Source: G039029935 sp039029935 | GTDB lineage: Bacteria; Chloroflexota; Anaerolineae; Caldilineales; Caldilineaceae | Length of the DNA stretch: 5,207 nucleotides | Reading direction: 5' to 3' | Assembly: GCA_039029935.1 (NCBI GenBank) | Contig: JBCCFC010000998.1 | Span: 1-5,207 of the forward strand | Shown here: positions 1 through 4,536 of the stretch, piece by piece | Layout: each line of letters begins with the position of its first letter | How positions within the stretch are numbered: the stretch's first letter is position 1 | The notes under the pieces: generated by a model | Database searches by the model: none | What the model was told of the DNA's origin: nothing | Seen by the model: only the letters and a program-made list of their open reading frames with translations | Made by a program: the position numbers and the translations under genes

Positions 1-2
1 AA

Positions 3-194
3 GAGGTTGAACACAAAAAGCTGGACTATAGAGTCACTCCTACAAAGTCAAGAATCTCCTCTGGTACAACGCTGATTCTTGGCCTCGTAGGAATGGCTAT
101 ATGGACTGGTCAAATTGTTCAACCTGTTACTGACCATTACACTTTGATTAAAAAACGGATACGGAAGAACGCAGTTTTTTTGTTTACAGGTTGA
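3..194 (+). CDS. Possible 3' end of an unrecognised gene (partial, runs off left edge)
   Basis: One plus-strand frame is open from the window edge to a TGA at 192-194, giving 63 visible codons. The visible product has a polar beginning (EVEHKKLDYRV), then a moderately hydrophobic stretch around TLILGLVGMAIWTGQIV that could be a membrane segment, then a basic tail (LIKKRIRKN). I recognise no family. A run of 63 codons can occur by chance, and the base composition is more AT-rich than the neighbouring genes, so this is tentative. If real, the gene converges on the minus-strand gene ending at 218, and the palindrome at 185-203 overlaps its stop codon. The alternative is non-coding intergenic DNA. 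Confidence 0.3.
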   Translation, partial: EVEHKKLDYRVTPTKSRISSGTTLILGLVGMAIWTGQIVQPVTDHYTLIKKRIRKNAVFLFTG

Positions 195-203
195 CAACCT
201 GTA
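185..203. repeat. Perfect palindrome (8-bp arms, 3-nt loop) between convergent stops
   Basis: TACAGGTT and AACCTGTA flank the loop GAC. The hairpin lies just after the stop of the minus-strand gene ending at 218 and overlaps the TGA of the possible plus-strand frame. In the minus direction it is followed by an A-rich run, not U, and in the plus direction by no clear U-tract, so it is not a canonical intrinsic terminator. Its CAGGT...ACCTG arms and the adjoining TATCAC resemble elements of the large array at 4040-4527, so it may be a solitary diverged relative. Confidence 0.6.
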
Positions 204-217
204 TCACTAAATTTGTG

Positions 218-628
218 CTATGATGTTGACGAGGTGGATGCAGATACTGAAGGATTGGCTGAACTAGCTGTGGATGATGTAGTGTTAGATGATGTAGTAG
301 TGTTAGATGATGTAGGCTTGTTTTGCCTTGACTTGGCTGATTTGGATGGCCCTAGCCCGGCGCGCAGCGAGTTGACTGTTCCACGCACCTTGGCAACGGC
401 ACGGTTGGCGCGGATCACGGGGTCAGAGACATGCTCGCTGACAAAGACCGCCGTGCCGCGTGTGGTTTGGGTTGTGGCTTTGGCGTCATCCAAAATGGGC
501 TTGATTTCGGTTTGCACCATCCTCACCAGCCGCCACACCTGCCAAACCAGAACAATCAGCAGTCCGGCAATCACAATGCTTTCGATGGCGATAATGATAA
601 TGGCGATATCGCGAATAGTAGCACTCAT
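218..628 (-). CDS. Small single-pass membrane protein with Ser/Thr-rich tail
   Basis: The 136-residue product has one strong hydrophobic helix at about residues 7-31 (isoleucine- and valine-rich, ending WQVWRLVR). A mainly helical, charged stretch follows at about 32-92, and then a low-complexity tail (about 105-136) made almost wholly of Ser, Thr, Asn and Ala. The layout resembles DUF948-type membrane-anchored proteins, but no diagnostic motif confirms this and the function is unknown. The ATG at 628 is chosen over the far upstream ATG at 748 because that start would overlap the neighbouring gene, its extra 40 residues look non-coding, and a weak GAG lies 9 nt before the 628 start. The tail is encoded by short repeats, including an exact 17-bp direct repeat at 281-297 and 299-315, so its length may vary between strains. 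It sits 65 bp after the upstream membrane-protein gene, probably in the same transcript. Confidence 0.72.
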   Translation of the reverse strand: MSATIRDIAIIIIAIESIVIAGLLIVLVWQVWRLVRMVQTEIKPILDDAKATTQTTRGTAVFVSEHVSDPVIRANRAVAKVRGTVNSLRAGLGPSKSAKSRQNKPTSSNTTTSSNTTSSTASSANPSVSASTSSTS

Positions 629-693
629 AGATTGATTCTCATATAGTTTATAGCAATATAGGCATCCTGCCTGTAACGGACTGGAAGCACATG

Positions 694-966
694 TTATGTT
701 GTTCGGCGCGCCACCATTAATAGATGCCCGACAAAGATCGCCAGCCATGCACAGAGCGACGCTTCGAGAAGATAGAGCTGACCAAGACGTAGTGTCTCGA
801 CTTGGGTCAATAGCCCGATACCTTGACCGACAGCAAAGCCTATGCAGGCCATGATGCCCGCACCGATCAAATGTTGCAGTCTCTGCCCTGCAATGATTTG
901 ATAAAGCCCTGCATAGAACAGACTGATTAATAGCCCCAGCAGTACGCCGGGTTGTAAGATAAACAT
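694..966 (-). CDS. Small three-helix integral membrane protein, function unknown
   Basis: The 90-residue product is almost entirely hydrophobic, with likely membrane helices at about 5-26, 31-55 and 63-86 and a short basic C-terminus (ARR). Glycines are frequent in the second helix (GAGIMACIGFAVGQGIG), suggesting close helix packing. I recognise no family and see no catalytic or metal-binding motif. The ATG at 966 is preceded by a weak GAG 9 nt upstream, the same arrangement as in the next gene. It lies downstream of mnmA, separated by two minisatellites, and upstream of the one-helix protein at 218-628. The shared strand and close spacing suggest these two small membrane proteins are expressed together and may interact, which is inference. 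Confidence 0.7.
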   Translation of the reverse strand: MFILQPGVLLGLLISLFYAGLYQIIAGQRLQHLIGAGIMACIGFAVGQGIGLLTQVETLRLGQLYLLEASLCAWLAIFVGHLLMVARRTT

Positions 967-1000
967 GATGGTTGGCTCATAATTGGGTGTCCGGTAGGTC

Positions 1001-1050
1001 GGTGTTCGGTATTTGGTGTTCGGTATTTGGTGTTCTGTGTTCGGTATTCG
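1001..1050. repeat. 14-bp tandem repeat, two perfect copies plus a degenerate one
   Basis: The unit GGTGTTCGGTATTT occurs perfectly at 1001-1014 and 1015-1028. A diverged third copy extends to about 1050 with an inserted TGTGTTC. Just before it, GGTAGGTC at 993-1000 is an inverted match to GACCTACC in the adjacent 15-bp array. The block is intergenic, upstream of the 90-residue membrane protein gene. Confidence 0.85.
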
Positions 1051-1059
1051 GTCCCGACC

Positions 1060-1134
1060 ACTGACCTACCGACCACTGACCTACCGACCACTGACCTACC
1101 GACCACTGACCTACCGACCACTGACCTACCGACC
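1060..1134. repeat. 15-bp tandem repeat, five perfect copies
   Basis: The unit ACTGACCTACCGACC is repeated five times without mismatch (1060-1074, 1075-1089, 1090-1104, 1105-1119, 1120-1134), preceded by the partial match CCGACC at 1054-1059. It ends 3 bp from the mnmA stop codon, so it would form the start of the mnmA 3' UTR. On the minus (transcribed) strand each unit reads GGTCGGTAGGTCAGT, giving three GG doublets per unit. The perfect identity indicates recent expansion or active homogenisation. Confidence 0.95.
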
Positions 1135-1137
1135 AGC

Positions 1138-2265
1138 CTACTTCTTAATAATCCCGCCGCCCAAACAGAGATCACCGTCATAAAAGACGGCTCCTTGCCC
1201 CGGCGAGATGTCACGCAAGGGTTGATCAAAACGGACCTCGACATCGCCGTTTTCTTGCGGGTGTAGCGTACAGTCAACGGCACGGGCTTTGTAGCGAATT
1301 TTGCATGATGCCCGTCGCCCATCTGGTTCAGGGTGATCGCCCGTCCAGTTGACCCCTGTGGCTACCAGTCGATCCACGCCTAACTCGGCCTTGGTCCCGA
1401 CGATGAGCGTGTTGTTGGCCTGGTCGAGCTCCAGCACAAACATAGGTTCGCGCACGCCGTTGATGCCCAAGCCCTTGCGCTGCCCAATTGTGTAGGAGGG
1501 CAACCCTGTGTGTTCGCCCCAGACCTTGCCTTGACGATCTTTGATGGGGCCGGGACGCATGGCACCAGCAGCCCAATCACGCAGAAAGCGGCGATAATCA
1601 TCATCGGCCACAAAACAGAGGTCCATCGAGTCGTGCTTGCTGGCAATGGGTAGGTTGCGCACAGTCGCCATCGCCCGCACTTCGGTCTTGGGATAGTCGC
1701 CAATCGGAAAGAGAACATCCTGCAAATCGGCCTGTCCCATAACGCTGAGGACATAGCTCTGGTCTTTCTTCTCATCCACCCCTTTGAGCAACTGTACTGT
1801 GCCATCGTCGAGGCGACGGGTGCGCGCATAGTGTCCGGTTGCCAAGTAATCGGCCCCCAGACGCCGTGCATAGTTGAGCAGATAGTCAAAGCGGATGTGA
1901 CGGTTACAGGCAATGCATGGGTTGGGTGTTAGGCCAGCACTATAGCCTTCAATAAAGAAGTCTACAACATTTTGTTTGAAAGGCTGCTCCACGTTGATCA
2001 GGTAAAAAGGAATCCCCAGCGCATCAGCCACCTCGCGCGCATCATTGACACTTTCGGAACTGCAACACTTGTTGGTCGAGCCTTCGCCCTCGCTAACCTC
2101 AGACCACAGCCGCATCATCACACCAATACAATCATAGCCCTGCTCCACGAGCAACGCCGCCGCCACCGAACTATCGACGCCGCCACTCATGGCAACGACA
2201 ACGGTGGTGTCTTCGGGTGGTTTCTGTTTTTTTTCTTGATTTGTTGTGAAAAAGATTGAATCCAT
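1138..2265 (-). CDS. mnmA: tRNA-specific 2-thiouridylase MnmA
   Basis: MnmA activates U34 of the tRNAs for Lys, Glu and Gln by adenylation and inserts sulfur to give 2-thiouridine, acting in the cytoplasm with a sulfur donor. The 375-residue product shows the PP-loop ATP site SGGVDSS at residues 27-33. It has the first active-site cysteine in NPCIACN (Cys120, with an additional Cys117), the conserved KKDQSYVL at 166-173, the second catalytic cysteine in SMDLCFV (Cys217), GQRKGLG at 261-267, and the C-terminal beta-barrel region ending in a GGGII motif. The length is normal for the family apart from an N-terminus roughly 10-20 residues longer than usual. The ATG at 2265 is preceded by an in-frame TAA 9 nt upstream, so no longer start exists, and there is no Shine-Dalgarno sequence. 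All key residues are present, so it should be functional. Confidence 0.97.
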   Translation of the reverse strand: MDSIFFTTNQEKKQKPPEDTTVVVAMSGGVDSSVAAALLVEQGYDCIGVMMRLWSEVSEGEGSTNKCCSSESVNDAREVADALGIPFYLINVEQPFKQNVVDFFIEGYSAGLTPNPCIACNRHIRFDYLLNYARRLGADYLATGHYARTRRLDDGTVQLLKGVDEKKDQSYVLSVMGQADLQDVLFPIGDYPKTEVRAMATVRNLPIASKHDSMDLCFVADDDYRRFLRDWAAGAMRPGPIKDRQGKVWGEHTGLPSYTIGQRKGLGINGVREPMFVLELDQANNTLIVGTKAELGVDRLVATGVNWTGDHPEPDGRRASCKIRYKARAVDCTLHPQENGDVEVRFDQPLRDISPGQGAVFYDGDLCLGGGIIKK

Positions 2266-2273
2266 ATAAAATT

Positions 2274-2303
2274 AGTGTATCACGGTTCAATTTTCAATGT
2301 CAA
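2274..2303 (-). promoter_or_regulatory. Candidate sigma-70-type promoter for mnmA
   Basis: On the minus strand a perfect -35 box TTGACA (2303-2298) is followed after 18 nt by TACACT (2279-2274), a 4-of-6 match to the -10 consensus. The expected start of transcription, about 7 nt further on, falls within 1-3 nt of the mnmA ATG at 2265. The mRNA would then be leaderless or nearly so, which agrees with the missing Shine-Dalgarno sequence. The 60-bp gap after the transporter stop has no terminator, so readthrough may also occur. Confidence 0.5.
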
Positions 2304-2325
2304 AAAGTTTGGATACACTGTTCAT

Positions 2326-4020
2326 CTACTTGCGCAACCGCGCAATCACATAAAAGCTGCTCATGCTGACGATGCCGATAAAGGCAAATGTCGTCTGGTA
2401 GGCGTCCAGCGTGTTCATGGTCAACAGGGCCTGCTGCAAGACAACACCAGCCAGCGTTGCGCCCACAATCGAGCCGCCAAAGCGCGTCATGCTATATAGC
2501 CCAGCCGCCCCGCCATTTTCCTCCGACGGAATGTTGCCCAAGGCCGCGCGGTGGAGTGAAGCCAAGGCCAGCCCCGCCCCCAGTGCCTGCATCCCGAAGA
2601 AAGCGACGGCCCACCAGAGCGTGATGTTGTCAAAGGCGGCTAGCACGAAGATGATGCTGATCTGGATGCCCATGCCAGTCAGGACTATCCAGCGGGGGTT
2701 CCAGCGGTCGGCCATCTGTCCACCAAAGCGCACGGTGGCAAAGATGGCAAAGGCATAGATAGCCGAGGTGAAGCCAAGCGTGCTGGGCGAGATATGATAG
2801 ATATCAGTGAGATAAAGGACTTTGAGCATCCCAAAGCCACCCATGATAAACATGCGCATAAACGCGGCGATGGAAGCCATGCCAAAATTTTTGTGGATAT
2901 AGAGTTGTAGGTTGACCAATGGGGTTGATCCCTGTGCCTGATAGTGTCGCTCCCACGATAAAAAGAGCGCACCGAGAACCACAGTCCCCAAGAAGAGTCG
3001 CCAATCACGTAGTGGTTCAACCCCTGTGACCACACGACTGGAGAGATAGAACATAAAGGTGATCAGGGTGGTAAACATGAGTGTCAACCCAATCCAGTCA
3101 AATTCCTTGAGAAAGGCACGGCTTTCGGTCGTTTTTGTGACCGATTCGGCCTTACTTACCGACCCCAACTCGGCCAATTGCCGCTGCACCAAGATATAGG
3201 CGATGACGGCTGTCACCAACGCAGGGATAAAGATCATACGCCAGTCGCCAACCGCACTCAACAGATAGCCTGCAAAGATGGGCGCAATGACCGCTGCACC
3301 TGGGGCCATTGAACTCCACGTCCCCATCGCTTTGCCACGCTCACTGGATGGAAAGACATCGGAGATGATCGCCATGCACAGGGGATTGATGCCCGACGTC
3401 CCCATGCCTTGGAGCGCACGCCCCAGTAGCAGTGTTGGCAAATTTTGTGAGAATAGACAGACCAATGAGCCGATAAAGAAGAGGATGATGCTACACTGAA
3501 AGAGCCGCACTTTGCCCAATCCATCGCTCAGACGCCCATAGAGCGGCATAAAGATGACATAGGGTAGGCTGTAGGCGGTGACAATCCACGCCACCAAGTC
3601 GGGCTGGGCGGCAAAGGCGTTGCGGATTTCGGGCAAGGCCACGCTAAACATGGACATATTGAGCGTGGTCATGGCTGTTGGGATCATCAGCCCAATCAGA
3701 ATCCGTCGCAGTGCCGCTGTTCTGGCGGTTGATGCGGGTGCTGCGGGTTGCGTCTGTCGTGGCAGGGGCTGTGCCTGTTGCTGACGATAACTGCCTGTGC
3801 CAGCGGATACTGTGGCCGATGCTGTGGCCGATGCTGTGACCGGAGTTGCGATTGTTGACGAAATGGCGGATGCCGCAGATGACGCAGCAGTCATGACTGG
3901 TTCCAAAACTCGATTTGTCACGCCCGCATACTGATTTGTGATTGCGCTTGTGCGTGATGAACCCATTGATGATGGGTCTTGTTTTGAGTGACCAGCCAGT
4001 GCTGGTCTATGCGTTTTCAT
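2326..4020 (-). CDS. MFS transporter, DHA2 (drug:H+ antiporter)-like, with N-terminal extension
   Basis: A 564-residue inner-membrane protein, probably a proton-coupled exporter of the 14-helix DHA2/EmrB-QacA type. The first about 105 residues form a hydrophilic, Ala/Ser/Thr/Gln-rich extension unusual for the family. The membrane domain then begins with LIGLMIPTAMTTLNM. Family motifs seen: SVALP at 126-130, motif A GRLSDGLGKVR at 162-172, motif B LLLGRALQGMGTSG at 197-210, a motif C-like stretch at 238-253 (APGAAVIAPIFAG), DWIG at 308-311, and a second motif A-like GGQMADRW at 433-440. The usual aspartate before the VALP motif in helix 1 is Asn121 here, and the usual Gly-Pro of motif C is Ala246-Pro247. 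The substrate cannot be predicted. The ATG at 4020 is preferred over a TTG at 4032 because GGAG lies 6 nt before it. It follows the repeat array and the Lrp-type regulator gene. Confidence 0.9.
   Translation of the reverse strand: MKTHRPALAGHSKQDPSSMGSSRTSAITNQYAGVTNRVLEPVMTAASSAASAISSTIATPVTASATASATVSAGTGSYRQQQAQPLPRQTQPAAPASTARTAALRRILIGLMIPTAMTTLNMSMFSVALPEIRNAFAAQPDLVAWIVTAYSLPYVIFMPLYGRLSDGLGKVRLFQCSIILFFIGSLVCLFSQNLPTLLLGRALQGMGTSGINPLCMAIISDVFPSSERGKAMGTWSSMAPGAAVIAPIFAGYLLSAVGDWRMIFIPALVTAVIAYILVQRQLAELGSVSKAESVTKTTESRAFLKEFDWIGLTLMFTTLITFMFYLSSRVVTGVEPLRDWRLFLGTVVLGALFLSWERHYQAQGSTPLVNLQLYIHKNFGMASIAAFMRMFIMGGFGMLKVLYLTDIYHISPSTLGFTSAIYAFAIFATVRFGGQMADRWNPRWIVLTGMGIQISIIFVLAAFDNITLWWAVAFFGMQALGAGLALASLHRAALGNIPSEENGGAAGLYSMTRFGGSIVGATLAGVVLQQALLTMNTLDAYQTTFAFIGIVSMSSFYVIARLRK
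3806..3841. repeat. 12-bp coding microsatellite, three near-identical copies
   Basis: Copies GATACTGTGGCC, GATGCTGTGGCC and GATGCTGTGACC (plus strand) follow one another inside the transporter gene and encode the Ala/Ser/Thr repeat ATASATASATVS near residues 60-71. The 12-bp period keeps the frame, so copy-number change would lengthen or shorten the N-terminal extension without a frameshift. Confidence 0.85.
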
Positions 4021-4026
4021 TTTTTG

Positions 4027-4030
4027 CTCC
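4027..4030 (-). promoter_or_regulatory. Shine-Dalgarno sequence that sets the transporter start
   Basis: GGAG on the minus strand is followed by the 6-nt spacer CAAAAA and then ATG at 4020. This spacing is ideal. The in-frame TTG at 4032 overlaps the GGAG and has no ribosome binding site of its own. Confidence 0.8.
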
Positions 4031-4039
4031 AAAAATTCA

Positions 4040-4527
4040 GTACCACAGATTGATTATCTGTGGCGCAGGTAGCCAACCTGCGATACGATAGCAAGGTATC
4101 ACAGATTGATTATCTGTGGCGCAGGTAGCCAACCTGCGGTACAAAAGCAAGTATCACAGATTGCCTATCTGTGGCGCAGGTAGCCAACCTGCGATACGAT
4201 AGCAAATATCACAGATTGACTATCTGTGGCGCAGGTAGCCAACCTGCGATACGATAGCAAGTATCACAGATTGATTATCTATGACACAGGTAGCCAACCT
4301 GCGATACTATAGCAAGTATCACAGATTGCCTATCTGTGACACAGGTAGCCAACCTGCGGTACAAAAGCAAGTATCACAGATTGATTATCTATGACACAGG
4401 TAGCCAACCTGCGATACGATAGCAAGTATCACAGATTGATTATCTGTGCCGCAGGTAGCCAACCTGGGGTACAAAAGCAAGTATCACAGATTGATTATCT
4501 GTGCCACAGGTAGCCAACCTGCAATAC
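4040..4527. repeat. Tandem array of nine 55-bp units, each a double hairpin
   Basis: Units begin at 4041, 4097, 4152, 4207, 4262, 4317, 4372, 4427 and 4482. The first is 56 bp, seven are exactly 55 bp, and the last is cut at about 46 bp. Each contains CACAGAT-loop-ATCTGTG (7-bp stem, 5-nt loop) followed by CGCAGGT-AGCCA-ACCTGCG (7-bp stem, 5-nt loop), bracketed by GTAT and ATAC that can pair, then an 8-nt linker GATAGCAA or AAAAGCAA. The core CAGGTAGCCAACCTG is identical in all nine; most changes lie in loop 1, between the hairpins and in the linker. The array fills nearly the whole 516-bp gap between the regulator stop and the transporter start, and no gene is seen within it. It is not CRISPR, as there are no variable spacers. 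Confidence 0.95.
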
Positions 4528-4536
4528 TGGACTCGA

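Noticed and set aside
185..217. Intrinsic terminator for the minus-strand genes
   Set aside because: The hairpin is good but is followed on the minus strand by an A-rich run rather than a U-tract.
213..635. Plus-strand frame rich in Asp and Val opposite the small membrane protein
   Set aside because: Its Asp/Val run is the antisense of the Ser/Thr repeat tail. The minus strand gives a coherent membrane helix and start site.
629..748. Longer start for the one-helix protein at ATG 748
   Set aside because: It would add 40 residues with scattered Cys and no family character, overlap the 694-966 gene, and ignore the weak ribosome site before 628.
927..1322. Minus-strand reading frame with GRSVV repeats, and its plus-strand counterpart at 1027-1266
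   Set aside because: Both are products of the 15-bp repeat, whose length is a multiple of three, and they overlap the end of mnmA in another frame. There is no family similarity or ribosome binding site.
4021..4032. TTG start of the transporter at 4032
   Set aside because: The TTG overlaps the GGAG that ideally serves the ATG at 4020.
4021..4062. Terminator or attenuator formed by the last array hairpin before the transporter
   Set aside because: On the minus strand the CCACAGAT/ATCTGTGG hairpin is followed by TTTTT only after about 7 nt, and the run overlaps the ribosome-site region. The geometry is too poor to call.
4040..4527. CRISPR array
   Set aside because: The whole 55-bp unit is conserved. 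There is no alternation of constant repeats with unique spacers, the period is one continuous repeat, and no cas gene is nearby.
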